Numbered from the stretch's first letter, positions 27,956 through 36,400 are shown. The stretch is DNA of 64,000 nucleotides from Fischerella sp. PCC 9431 (GCF_000447295.1 NZ_KE650771.1:2681145-2745144), one strand, 5' to 3'. A program made the numbers and translations. Notes: generated from the sequence alone by a model not told the origin.

Positions 27956-28111
27956 GTGATCAGCGATCAGGAATCGGGGACAGGGAAGACACGGGGGACA
28001 AGGGAGCAGGGTGCAGGGAGAATACCAATGCCCAATCCCCAATCCCCAATCTCTTATCCCCAATCCCCAATCCCCTATCCCCTATCCCTTATCCTCAATC
28101 CCCAATCCCCT
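27956..28111. repeat. Heptamer STRR array in the ndhF4-ndhD4 gap
   Basis: GGGGACA-type units at 27975-28020 are followed by about ten CCCCAAT/CCCCTAT units at 28030-28110, ending at the ndhD start. The array is inside the operon, so it is transcribed. It makes the ndhD frame look 52 codons longer than it is. Confidence 0.85.
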
Positions 28112-29608
28112 ATGCTCACTGCTTTAATTTTGCTGCCGTTGTTGGGTGCAGCTTTAATTGGTTTCTTGCCTATTGGCATGAGTGGAAAACTATCCCGTAG
28201 TATCGCATTAGTATTTGCTAGTTTGGCTTTTGCGTGGATAGTTTTCTTAGCAGTTCAGTTCAACCCAAGCATAGTTAATCAACAATTTACTGAATTCCTA
28301 CCTTGGATAGATGCTTTAGGTCTTAACTATCACTTGGGTATAGATGGTTTATCTTTGCCTTTGCTACTGTTGAATGGACTTTTAACTTGCATTGCCATTT
28401 ATAGTACAAACGAAGATATACAACGCCCGCGATTTTATTACTCTTTACTATTGCTGTTGAGTCTTGGCGTCACTGGAGCATTTATCGCCCAAGATTTACT
28501 ACTATTCTTCCTGTTTTACGAGCTAGAACTCATCCCACTTTATCTGCTAATTGCCATTTGGGGTGGGAAAAGACGCGGTTATGCAGCGACGAAATTTTTG
28601 ATTTATACCGCTTTTTCTGGCATTTTAATTTTGGCAAGTTTCCTTGGTTTAGTGTGGCTGAGTAATTCACCTAGCTTTGCTTTAGAAACTTTAAATAGCC
28701 AAGCCTTACCTTTAGCAACACAAATTTTGCTGTTAGCAGGAATTTTAGTTGGTTTTGGCATCAAGATTCCCTTGGTTCCTTTTCATACTTGGTTGCCCGA
28801 TGCTCACGTAGAAGCTTCTACACCAATTTCAGTCCTGTTGGCTGGTGTATTGTTGAAGTTGGGAACTTACGGCTTACTGCGCTTTGGCATGTTCTTGTTG
28901 CCAGATGCTTGGAAATATCTAGCTCCCGGTTTAGCAACTTGGGCAGTGATCAGCGTGCTTTATGGTGCATCCTGTGCGATCGCCCAAAAAGACATGAAAA
29001 AAATGGTGGCATACAGTTCCATTGGACACATGGGTTACATACTGCTAGCTGCTGCTGCTGCGACCCCATTAAGCATATTAGGAACTGTAATGCAAATGAT
29101 TAGCCACGGTTTAATCTCTGCACTACTATTCTTACTAGTGGGAGTCGTGTACGAAAAAGCAGGTAGCCGTGATTTAGATGTGCTGCGAGGACTGTTGAAC
29201 CCAGAAAGAGGTATGCCTGTAATAGGCAGCTTGATCGTGATTGGAGTCATGGCTAGCGCCGGTATTCCTGGAATGGTGGGATTTATCGCAGAATTTGTCG
29301 TCTTTCGCGCCAGTTTTGCCGTTTTTCCTGTGCAAACACTGTTATCTATGATTGGTACAGGATTAACTGCGGTTTACTTCTTACTTCTCACTAACCGCGC
29401 ATTTTTTGGACGCTTATCAGCACAAGTTACGAACCTACCACGAGTTTATTGGAGCGATCGCACTCCAGCGATCGTTCTAGCTATCTTGATTGTCATTCTA
29501 GGTATCCAACCCGCTTGGTTAACACATTGGAGTGAAGCCACAACAACAGCGATCGCCAATTCTCAAAGCGTTGTTGCTCATGTGTCAGTACAAGGAATAA
29601 AAGATTAG
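28112..29608 (+). CDS. ndhD4: NDH-1 subunit NdhD4 (CO2 uptake)
   Basis: 498 residues, NuoM/NdhD family: FFLFYELELIPLYLLIAIWGG, KIPLVPFHTWLPDAHVEAST, KDMKKMVAYSSIGHMGYILL, MISHGLISALLFLLVGV. About 14 membrane helices. It partners NdhF4 in the CO2-uptake form of NDH-1. I start at MLTALILLPLLGAAL (28112), because the preceding in-frame residues are only the translated heptamer repeats (Pro/Asn/Gln/Ser). The gene lies between ndhF4 and cupB on the same strand. Confidence 0.9.
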   Translation: MLTALILLPLLGAALIGFLPIGMSGKLSRSIALVFASLAFAWIVFLAVQFNPSIVNQQFTEFLPWIDALGLNYHLGIDGLSLPLLLLNGLLTCIAIYSTNEDIQRPRFYYSLLLLLSLGVTGAFIAQDLLLFFLFYELELIPLYLLIAIWGGKRRGYAATKFLIYTAFSGILILASFLGLVWLSNSPSFALETLNSQALPLATQILLLAGILVGFGIKIPLVPFHTWLPDAHVEASTPISVLLAGVLLKLGTYGLLRFGMFLLPDAWKYLAPGLATWAVISVLYGASCAIAQKDMKKMVAYSSIGHMGYILLAAAAATPLSILGTVMQMISHGLISALLFLLVGVVYEKAGSRDLDVLRGLLNPERGMPVIGSLIVIGVMASAGIPGMVGFIAEFVVFRASFAVFPVQTLLSMIGTGLTAVYFLLLTNRAFFGRLSAQVTNLPRVYWSDRTPAIVLAILIVILGIQPAWLTHWSEATTTAIANSQSVVAHVSVQGIKD

Positions 29609-29749
29609 GGATCGGGGATTGGGAGAAGAGACACGGAGAAGCTTAGACGCGGTGACGCGGAGAAATTGTGAATTAATATCCCCGTGTCCCTAGTCCCCGC
29701 GTCCCTGTCTCCCCATGTCCCCTCAGTCCCTTTCTTCAGGAGAAATACA

Positions 29750-30880
29750 ATGGTAACTACTAAAAAAAACCCTCCTCACCATCCATTAGCGGAATATGTT
29801 AAAAGGTTGCAAACTGGCGAAGCTTTACTTCGTGACAGTCCAGAAAATGTCTTAGAAGTAGTTGGTATCCTCAAAAGCTACGGCGTTGTTTTAGATGCTT
29901 ATTCCAAGAATCTGATTTATATTGCCGAAAATCAATTTTTAGTTTTTTTCCCTTTTTTCAAATATTTTAATGGCGAAGTTACTTTCCAGAAATTACTGCG
30001 TCACTGGTGGCACGATCGCATTAATTTTGAATACGCCGAGTATTGTATGAAAGCCATGTTTTGGCATGGTGGCGGTGGATTAGATCAATATTTAGACACC
30101 AAAGATTTTCAACAAAGAGCCAAAGCTGTGATCGCAGCTAAGTTTAAAAATAATCCGCTCATGCTGGGAATTAATCAACTTTTTCCCGATTTTTTAATTG
30201 AACAGTTGCGCGTTACTTCTTATTACAGTGGCTTAGGTCAATTTTGGCGGGTGATGGCTGATATTTTTCTCAGCTTATCAGACCTCTATGATCAAGGCAA
30301 AATAAAATCAATTCCGCAAGTTGTAGATCACATCAAACTTGGTTTAGTAGAAGCTGCAAATAAGCCGATTACCTACTCTGTCAAAATTAAAGGTCAAGTC
30401 TATGATCTTCTTCCTGCTAGCCTGGGCTTAACTTTCTTGGCAGATACAGCCATTCCTTATGTAGAAGCAGTTTTCTTTAGAGGAACACCTTTTCCTGGCA
30501 CAGTTTCTTACAATGCTCAAGCATATCAAATTCCCCCAGACCAAGCAAGATTTCAGTATGGTGCTTTGTATGCTGATCCATTACCAATTGGGGGCGCGGG
30601 TATTCCTCCCACATTGTTAATGCAAGATATGCGTCACTTTCTCCCAGAATATTTACATGAAATTTATCGCCGTACTCCTCGTGGAGAAGATGATTTGCGA
30701 GTACAAATTTGTCAGACTTTCCAAAAGTCGATGTTCTGTGTTACTAGTGCAACTATTTTAGGACTTATGCCTTATCCTGCGGATACTGAAGATCCAAAAG
30801 AACAGGAACTAAATCGAGTTTATTTAGAAAAGTGGATGGATAGGTTGCAAACATCACGATTAATGGATGTTAACAGTTAA
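29750..30880 (+). CDS. cupB: CO2 hydration protein CupB (ChpX)
   Basis: 376 residues of the ChpX/ChpY (Cup) family, unique to cyanobacterial CO2-uptake NDH-1 complexes: FFPFFKYFNGEVTFQKLLRH, MKAMFWHGGGGLDQYLD, FPDFLIEQLRVTSYYSGLGQ. It carries the metal-dependent, carbonic-anhydrase-like activity on the cytoplasmic side of NdhF4/D4. The length fits CupB rather than the longer CupA. The ATG at 29750 has AGGAGAA a few bases upstream, so I reject the longer frame from 29684, which translates repeat DNA. Confidence 0.9.
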   Translation: MVTTKKNPPHHPLAEYVKRLQTGEALLRDSPENVLEVVGILKSYGVVLDAYSKNLIYIAENQFLVFFPFFKYFNGEVTFQKLLRHWWHDRINFEYAEYCMKAMFWHGGGGLDQYLDTKDFQQRAKAVIAAKFKNNPLMLGINQLFPDFLIEQLRVTSYYSGLGQFWRVMADIFLSLSDLYDQGKIKSIPQVVDHIKLGLVEAANKPITYSVKIKGQVYDLLPASLGLTFLADTAIPYVEAVFFRGTPFPGTVSYNAQAYQIPPDQARFQYGALYADPLPIGGAGIPPTLLMQDMRHFLPEYLHEIYRRTPRGEDDLRVQICQTFQKSMFCVTSATILGLMPYPADTEDPKEQELNRVYLEKWMDRLQTSRLMDVNS

Positions 30881-30905
30881 AAGAATATTTCTACTCTGCG
30901 ATCGC

Positions 30906-31709
30906 TTACTTGCCAGTATAGACTGCGATCGCATGAGGTATGGGACGATTAGTAGAAATCAAAGATTTGCCATCTACAATTATCCCAGTACTACCACCAC
31001 CATCCAGCATCGCTTGAGCGTCAGCACCAAAATCTCTCAATACTTTCGATGCGTCGCTTTGTCGAGCGTAGTTACTCGAATATAACAATACTGTTTCAGG
31101 AGTGCGATCGCCATTATCATCCCGCACCCCAACAAAGGTTCGTGGTAAATATTTTGCAGCATACTTATCTGCATTTACATCTAATGCACCAACTACTTCG
31201 GGAAAACGCGCAAATGTCTGTTGCAAATATGTCTGAATATTAGCACTTGCCAACACAGAGTTAAAAGCAAAAGTGCGAATTTGACCAGGATATTCTTTAC
31301 CAATAGCATAGCCGTAACTAATCAACTTTTCCCGCACTTGCAAGCCAAAAGCAATTCCCGTTGGTTGTTCGCGTGTAGAAAAAAACGCACCATTAACAAC
31401 AACTCTGGCTTTGCGAGCCGATGTATTTTGCTTAACAGCATCTTGCCAAAATTTACTCAGCGTCTTTTTGCTGATTTTCTCTTGAGAAGTCTGATCTACA
31501 GCACCAATTAAATTTTCTATCGTTCCTTGTCTAGTATTAACTACCGTCACATATTCTAACTTGCCGTTTGTCAAATCTTTTTTGTAGACTTGTACGCCAG
31601 TAGCTTTCACAATCGGCTGAAACCCAGAAGGAATTGAGAATGCTTGGGTTGTAAGGCTGTGGGAGGTGAAAATTAAAGCAGTGGTGATGGTTAATCGCAG
31701 GCTGAACAT
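30906..31709 (-). CDS. Phosphodiester glycosidase family protein (NAGPA-like), secreted
   Basis: 267 residues. A signal peptide (MFSLRLTITTALIFTSHSLTT) precedes the NAGPA/DUF2233 domain: VVVNGAFFSTREQPTGIAFG, RTFVGVRDDNGDRTPETVLLY, and AQAMLDGGGSTGIIVDG, the family's conserved active-site block. Relatives hydrolyse phosphodiester-linked sugars; in bacteria the target may be an envelope polymer. The ATG at 31709 is preceded by GGGAG; the frame extends to a TTG at 31736, less likely. It converges on cupB, with only 25 bases between their stops. Confidence 0.8.
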   Translation of the reverse strand: MFSLRLTITTALIFTSHSLTTQAFSIPSGFQPIVKATGVQVYKKDLTNGKLEYVTVVNTRQGTIENLIGAVDQTSQEKISKKTLSKFWQDAVKQNTSARKARVVVNGAFFSTREQPTGIAFGLQVREKLISYGYAIGKEYPGQIRTFAFNSVLASANIQTYLQQTFARFPEVVGALDVNADKYAAKYLPRTFVGVRDDNGDRTPETVLLYSSNYARQSDASKVLRDFGADAQAMLDGGGSTGIIVDGKSLISTNRPIPHAIAVYTGK

Positions 31710-31762
31710 TTGGGACGCTCCCATAGATAATACCAATTCGCAATACTCGCGCCTAGCGAAAA

Positions 31763-31806
31763 GCGATAAATCAGACGCGATAAATCAGACGCGATTTATC
31801 GCGTCT
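31763..31806. repeat. 14-bp minisatellite and palindrome, outer end of left arm
   Basis: Two GCGATAAATCAGAC units (31763-31790), then a hairpin AGACGCGAT/ATCGCGTCT (31787-31806). The mirror arrangement is found at 62932-63019 on the other side of the 30-kb block. Confidence 0.75.
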
Positions 31807-32030
31807 CTACAACAAAATTATCTGTCGCGTTCTTTTTTCAAATTGAAATTAACTGATAACTATTCAATATACACTACAGCATTATAAATATAAAATAATA
31901 AGAAATAATATTTAAATAGGTATTGCAAATAAGAATTATTCGTATTAACATACAAATAAGAGAGACGTTCCCACCTGCAAGTAGACAACGCCTCTCCCAC
32001 CCAACCTTTATTAATAAGGTCTTATTAAAT

Positions 32031-32246
32031 ATGATGCCACAACCGATTCTTTGTCAAACACCCACAAGAGGGTTGTTAAATTTAACTTACGCTCGTCAAA
32101 TTCGATTTTGTGATGTTCATTTACAGAGGTCGTGGCGATTTGTCTGTTTTATTACCTGGAATAATGGCGATGAGCAAACCTTTGATGTTAAGGACGCCAA
32201 AGCGATCGCTCAAACAATGAAAAAAATTACACAAACTAAATATTGA
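32031..32246 (+). CDS. Small hypothetical protein, left-arm copy
   Basis: 71 residues from the first of two ATGs (MMPQPILCQTPTRG). The centre, RQIRFCDVHLQRSWRFVCFI then TWNNGDEQTFDVKDAKAIAQ, looks like a small beta-rich fold closed by a helix. Two Cys and four Arg/His-rich positions are notable, but I do not recognise the family. A near-identical copy (Y39 to H, one residue shorter at the end) lies in the right arm on the opposite strand. Protein-level conservation while flanking DNA has drifted suggests a real gene. A strong hairpin follows at 32269. Confidence 0.6.
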   Translation: MMPQPILCQTPTRGLLNLTYARQIRFCDVHLQRSWRFVCFITWNNGDEQTFDVKDAKAIAQTMKKITQTKY

Positions 32247-32268
32247 ACTGTTACCAGTAAAAGTATAA

Positions 32269-32302
32269 AGAACCTCGACTTTTTGCAAAAAGTCGGGGTT
32301 CT
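32269..32302 (+). terminator. Hairpin terminator after the left-arm small gene
   Basis: AGAACC-t-CGACTTTTT pairs with AAAAAGTCG-g-GGTTCT across a GC loop, a stem of about 15 pairs. It starts 22 bases after the stop codon. No clean T tract follows (GGTCTTGG), so efficiency is uncertain. Confidence 0.5.
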
Positions 32303-32383
32303 GGTCTTGGGATTTGCACAATAGTTTTACTGATGAGTCGTCACATTTCCAAAATAAGCGCTTATAACAGACACTACCTCAAT

Positions 32384-32562
32384 CCATAGAGAACATCAAA
32401 GTGTTGGTTCAATCTTCTTTGGTTTTGCTTATTAACTCTTCTTGAACCATAGAGAACATCAAAGTGTTGGTTCAATCTTCTTTGGTTTTGCTTATTAACC
32501 CTTCTTGAACCATAGAGAACATCAAAGTGTCAGTTCAATCTTCTTTGGTTTTGCTTATTAAC
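32384..32562. repeat. Three 63-bp tandem repeats, left arm
   Basis: Units begin at 32384, 32447 and 32510 (CCATAGAGAACATCAAAGTG...). Each unit pair can form a hairpin from TTGAACC and GGTTCAA around a 20-base loop. The third unit has CAGTTCAA instead of TGGTTCAA, shortening the stem. All reading frames contain a stop in at least one unit, so they do not encode protein. Confidence 0.9.
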
Positions 32563-32590
32563 ATCAATTTTGTGATAACAAACCTGGGAG

Positions 32591-32905
32591 CGACCGCAAT
32601 TCGCAAAAAATGTGGGAAAACATACACAATTTTGTGGTTATCACTGAGATGTTAATTCCCTTGATGTGTGCAAACTAGATGTATTAGCAACACGGGTGAT
32701 GTATTCACAATCAAACAACTTGGTAGAAAAAGATGAAGTGCGATCGCAACCTAGTAGTACACCAAGGCAATTTTGCCGAGTGTAAATATTCTCCCTTGTC
32801 CCCGTGCCACCGAGTCTGGAGCGTCAGTCTCCACCCGTCAATTTTGGGTTGGTCGAGTACTAGCTTGCTTTCCAAAATTCGATTAAGCTAACCTATATTT
32901 AGGCT
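32591..32905. other. Intergenic region before the first xisH
   Basis: No gene seen. It contains ACACAATTTTGTGGTTATCAC (32628-32648), which echoes the ATCAATTTTGTGATAAC sequence at the end of the repeat arm, two GCGATCG sites, and a CCCTTGTCCCCGTG repeat word at 32793. The xisH promoter is presumably in its last 100 bases. Confidence 0.4.
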
Positions 32906-33322
32906 ATGCCAAAATTAGACATCATTCATAACGCTGTAAAACATGCACTAATGAAGGACGGCTGGAAAATTACAGACGATCCCTATGTAATTCAGTATCG
33001 AAGAACAACGCTATATGCTGATCTAGGTGCTGAACGTCCTATCGCAGCTGAGCGGAATGGACAGAAGCTTGTTGTTGAAGTGAAAAGCTTTGTTGGCGCA
33101 TCAAAAATACAAGATTTAAAAGAGGCTCTTGGTCAGTACGATATTTATCGCTATCTTCTAGAAGCAACAGCGCCAGAACGTAAACTTTACGTTGCTGTTA
33201 GTGCATTCACTTACAAAAGCTTCTTCAATCAGGATGTGATTCAACTCATTCTCACTAAACATCAACTTCCACTCATTATTGTAGATATTGAGAACGAGGA
33301 GATTACGCAATGGATAAATTAA
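32906..33322 (+). CDS. xisH: XisH family protein, copy 1
   Basis: 138 residues: PKLDIIHNAVKHALMKDGW, LYADLGAERPIAAERNGQK, LVVEVKSFVGASKIQDLKEA, LGQYDIYRYLL. Residues ~40-75 resemble a PD-(D/E)xK nuclease core (Asp in DLGAE, then E-x-K in VEVKS). In Anabaena, XisH with XisI is required for excision of the fdxN element, but XisH/XisI pairs are far more widespread than that element. It overlaps xisI by 13 bases, so the pair is translationally coupled. No XisF recombinase is nearby, so a role beyond excision is likely here. Confidence 0.9.
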   Translation: MPKLDIIHNAVKHALMKDGWKITDDPYVIQYRRTTLYADLGAERPIAAERNGQKLVVEVKSFVGASKIQDLKEALGQYDIYRYLLEATAPERKLYVAVSAFTYKSFFNQDVIQLILTKHQLPLIIVDIENEEITQWIN

Positions 33323-33654
33323 CTGAGTATCCTAAATTAATCAGGCGTATTCTATCTGAGTATATAGAATTATCTAATCGCCATCCCAAGCGAGACATTG
33401 AGACATTTTTGATTGTGGATGAGTCAAAAAACCATTATATCTGGATGAATCTCGGTTGGCAAAATGGCGATCGCATTAGTGGTATAACGGTATATGTCCG
33501 CATTCGTGATAGCAAGTTTTGGATCGAGGAAGATTGGACTGAAGATGGGATTGCAACTGATTTAGTTCGTGCGGGTGTTCCCAAGGAAGATATTGTATTG
33601 GCATTCCACGAGCCTAAGATGCGGCAATATACTGATTTTGCAGCAGCCTCGTAG
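33310..33654 (+). CDS. xisI: XisI family protein, copy 1
   Basis: 114 residues: DKLTEYPKLIRRILSEYIEL, then TFLIVDESKNHYIWMNLGW, GDRISGITVYVRIRDSKFWIE, DWTEDGIATDLVRAGVPKED, VLAFHEP. This is the constant partner of XisH. Its start lies within the end of xisH (33310-33322). The two probably form a complex. Compared with the second copy at 35979 it keeps the frame of motifs but differs at many positions, so the two pairs are old paralogues rather than a recent duplication. Confidence 0.9.
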   Translation: MDKLTEYPKLIRRILSEYIELSNRHPKRDIETFLIVDESKNHYIWMNLGWQNGDRISGITVYVRIRDSKFWIEEDWTEDGIATDLVRAGVPKEDIVLAFHEPKMRQYTDFAAAS

Positions 33655-33879
33655 ATGCATTGTTAGTTATTGTGAGTGTGATATGCTATCCAGTAGGCTA
33701 TGCGATCGCAACAAAGCATAGTTTTCTTTGTGTCTTTGCGTCTTTGTGGTGAAAAAATCTTTAATTTAACCACCAAGACACCAAAACACCAAGTCAAATC
33801 ACAAAACTATTCTCTTTAAAAAATTTTCCACAAGTGCATATTACACTCAGTACATAACCCTCAAAGCACAAGCTGGAAA

Positions 33880-35421
33880 ATGCAGTACTGGCAACCTAAC
33901 CAAAGCCTCAAAAACGGTAGATTCACTGTCCAGAAAATTCTTGGTGGTGGTGGCTATGGTGTCACCTATAGTGCCATAGATAATAGTACAAGTAAAATCA
34001 TTGCCATCAAAACTCTCAATCCTATCCAGCAAAACCAGCCTGACTTTGAAGAACAACAAGAAAAATTTGTCAATGAAGCATTGCGCTTGCGAGGGTGTAA
34101 TCATCCCCACATTGTAAAAGTTTACGAAATGATTCGAGAAGCTGGGCTGTGGGGCATGGTGATGGAATATATTGAAGGGCAAGATTTAGCGGTTTATGTG
34201 CATGAACGCGGACAGTTGCCAGAAGCTGAAGCCCTACGCTACATTAATCAAATTGGACAAGCTTTAGAGTATGTTCATCAACAGGGATTTTTACACCGGG
34301 ATGTGAAACCGAGCAATATTATTCTGCGGCAAAAAACACAATCAGCAGTATTAATTGATTTTGGTCTGACTCGCGAATTTACTGTAGGAAGAACAGGAAG
34401 CATGACCAATGCGAAGACAGAAGGTTATGCACCAATTGAACAGTACGAACGACGCGGTAATTTTGCTCCTTACACAGATGTTTATGCTTTAGCTGGGACG
34501 CTGTATACTTTGTTGACTACAGAAGTACCTATTCCTGCTAATTTTCGTAAGTACGCGCAGTTACCACCACCAAAGCAATTTAACTCGCAGATTAGCGACA
34601 GGGTGAATGAGGCGATTCTCAAAGGGATGGCGTTGGAACCACAAGATAGAGTGCAGACAGTGCGGGAGTGGTTAGAATTAGTGTTGCCAATTCCAACAAG
34701 TTCCCCAACTCCTCAAATAGTAACTCCTAACCTCAAATCTCAAAACCAATTTCAGGCAAAAACTCCAACTCCAACTAATCAAAAACAAAACAATCCACCT
34801 GCGGTCGATCCAGCTTATCCGGAAGAAAGCTTTCGTTCAGTCTCGGTACTTCCATCAGATAATATATCTTCTTCGAGTATTAAGTCATCCCATTCCTCAA
34901 TCTCAACCCCCGATCCAAAATCTGATCGTGATATCAACTTAGTCACAGCAAAAATGGATTACACCCGACTGCGTGACTTACTCGCAGCAGGAAAGTGGCG
35001 AGAAGCAGATGAAGAAACAAGGCGAGTCATGTTAGGGGTAGCTGGGAGAGAAAAGGAAGGTTTGCTTAATATTGAACACATTGATAATTTTCCTTGTGAA
35101 GAACTCCGCACAATAGACCAACTTTGGGTAAGGTACAGCGAGGGGCGCTTTGGTTTTTCTGTGCAAAAGCGCATTTATCAAAGTCTGGGTGGAACTAGAG
35201 AGTACAGCAGAGAAATTTGGGAAGCTTTTGGCGACGTAGTAGATTGGAGAAAAAAAGGAGAGTGGTTGTGCTATAGAGATATTACTTTTAACCTTACTTC
35301 ACCCCAAGGACACCTTCCTACAGGCGTAGCAAAAGAATTAAGGGTTAACTTTGGTGGAGGGTTCGGGGGTTGGATTAAAAAGGTGGTTCTTTTCTCTCGC
35401 TTCGAGACTTGTAAAATATAA
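33880..35421 (+). CDS. Serine/threonine protein kinase with C-terminal GUN4 domain
   Basis: 513 residues. The kinase domain (~10-270) has LGGGGYGVTYSA, AIKTLN, HRDVKPSNII, IDFGLT and TEGYAPIEQYE, all intact. A Pro/Thr/Ser/Gln-rich linker (~275-350) leads to a GUN4 domain (~355-510): YTRLRDLLAAGKWREADEET, VRYSEGRFGFSVQKRIYQSL, FGDVVDWRKKGEWLCY. GUN4 binds protoporphyrin IX and Mg-protoporphyrin and stimulates Mg-chelatase. A kinase fused to it may sense tetrapyrroles (inference). It is bracketed by two XisH/XisI pairs on the same strand. Confidence 0.92.
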   Translation: MQYWQPNQSLKNGRFTVQKILGGGGYGVTYSAIDNSTSKIIAIKTLNPIQQNQPDFEEQQEKFVNEALRLRGCNHPHIVKVYEMIREAGLWGMVMEYIEGQDLAVYVHERGQLPEAEALRYINQIGQALEYVHQQGFLHRDVKPSNIILRQKTQSAVLIDFGLTREFTVGRTGSMTNAKTEGYAPIEQYERRGNFAPYTDVYALAGTLYTLLTTEVPIPANFRKYAQLPPPKQFNSQISDRVNEAILKGMALEPQDRVQTVREWLELVLPIPTSSPTPQIVTPNLKSQNQFQAKTPTPTNQKQNNPPAVDPAYPEESFRSVSVLPSDNISSSSIKSSHSSISTPDPKSDRDINLVTAKMDYTRLRDLLAAGKWREADEETRRVMLGVAGREKEGLLNIEHIDNFPCEELRTIDQLWVRYSEGRFGFSVQKRIYQSLGGTREYSREIWEAFGDVVDWRKKGEWLCYRDITFNLTSPQGHLPTGVAKELRVNFGGGFGGWIKKVVLFSRFETCKI

Positions 35422-35574
35422 CAATAAGGCTTACAGATTTTTTTAAGGTTTATATACGAGTCACTTTCCACCAAGTCTTGCAGGTTCTGGCTTTGCGGTG
35501 TAATTGAACTATCATAATAGATAATGATTTTGCACGGCGAGCGTTGCAGGTCAATGTTCTACTAAATTTATACT

Positions 35575-35991
35575 ATGCCTGCAAAAGATATCTTTCACAA
35601 CGCAGTCAAACATGCTCTTGAAAAAGATGGATGGTTGATTACAGATGACCCAATATATTTAGATTTCGGTGGAGTTGAAATTTATATAGATTTAGGCGCA
35701 GAAAAACTTATTGCAGCAGAGAGAAAAGGAGAAAAAATTGCCGTTGAAGTCAAAAGTTTTATTGGAAGTTCAACAATTTCTCTTTTCCACACAGCGCTAG
35801 GACAGTTTATTAATTATCGAGCTGCTTTGAGCCAAGAGCAACCAGAACGAAAATTATATTTAGCTGTTCCCAGTACAACATATGAAACTTTTTTTAAACT
35901 AGAGCTAGTTCAAATTGTGATTCAATCTCAAAACCTCAAGTTACTGATTTACGAACCAGAACAGGAAGTGATTGAACGATGGATAAAATAG
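35575..35991 (+). CDS. xisH: XisH family protein, copy 2
   Basis: 138 residues, same length as copy 1: AKDIFHNAVKHALEKDGWLI, IYIDLGAEKLIAAERKGEK, IAVEVKSFIGSSTISLFHTA, LGQFINYRAAL. The D...ExK nuclease-like residues are kept. It overlaps the next gene by 13 bases exactly as in copy 1. The two copies differ at roughly half of positions by inspection. Partner and function are as for copy 1; pairing specificity between the two systems is unknown. Confidence 0.9.
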   Translation: MPAKDIFHNAVKHALEKDGWLITDDPIYLDFGGVEIYIDLGAEKLIAAERKGEKIAVEVKSFIGSSTISLFHTALGQFINYRAALSQEQPERKLYLAVPSTTYETFFKLELVQIVIQSQNLKLLIYEPEQEVIERWIK

Positions 35992-36314
35992 TTCGATATC
36001 GGGAAATTATCAAAAGATTGATTGCAGATTATGTCAATGAAGCTGCAACCAGAGATGATGTAGAAAGACAAATGATTTTTGATACGGAACATGACCATTA
36101 TCAATTAGTCAACGTTGGTTGGCGAAATCGTCACCGAGTTTACGGTTGTGTGCTGCATTTCGACATTAAGAATGATAAGATTTGGCTTCAATACAATGGT
36201 ACAGAAATTGATTTTGCAGAGGAATTAATGAAACAGGGTGTACCCAAGCAAGATATTGTGATTGGCTTTCATTCGCCATTCATGCGACAGTTCACAGAAT
36301 ACGCTGTTGGTTAA
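35979..36314 (+). CDS. xisI: XisI family protein, copy 2
   Basis: 111 residues: DKIVRYREIIKRLIADYVNE, QMIFDTEHDHYQLVNVGW, HRVYGCVLHFDIKNDKIWLQ, FAEELMKQGVPKQDIVIGFH. Same overlap with its xisH as in copy 1. About 85 bases downstream a PIN-type toxin-antitoxin pair begins on the same strand. The dense packing of xisHI, kinase, xisHI and TA genes makes this an accessory island. Confidence 0.9.
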   Translation: MDKIVRYREIIKRLIADYVNEAATRDDVERQMIFDTEHDHYQLVNVGWRNRHRVYGCVLHFDIKNDKIWLQYNGTEIDFAEELMKQGVPKQDIVIGFHSPFMRQFTEYAVG

Positions 36315-36400
36315 ATACAGCATGTTGCAATTAAGTGAATTACAATGCTTGGGTCTAAAAGCCAGACATAGAGAAAATTTGACTGAAGTAGGTAGTAAAA

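Larger units (their letters stand above)
31763..32590. repeat. Long inverted repeat, left arm
   Basis: This segment recurs in reverse complement at 62129-63024. Shared landmarks in order are the 14-bp units, TTCAATATACA(C/T)TACAGCATT, AAGAATTATTCGTATTAA, the small gene, TGTCTGTTATAAGCGC-type sequence, three 63-bp repeats and AACCTGGGAG. Left-specific sequence of about 45 bases sits at 31810-31855. Confidence 0.85.

Noticed and set aside
32384..32562. Possible CRISPR array
   Set aside because: The 63-base units are directly adjacent with no variable spacers, and no cas genes are present.
32906..36314. XisH/XisI as evidence of a complete fdxN-type excision element
   Set aside because: No XisF-type recombinase, nif genes or flanking direct repeats were seen; only the accessory pairs are present.
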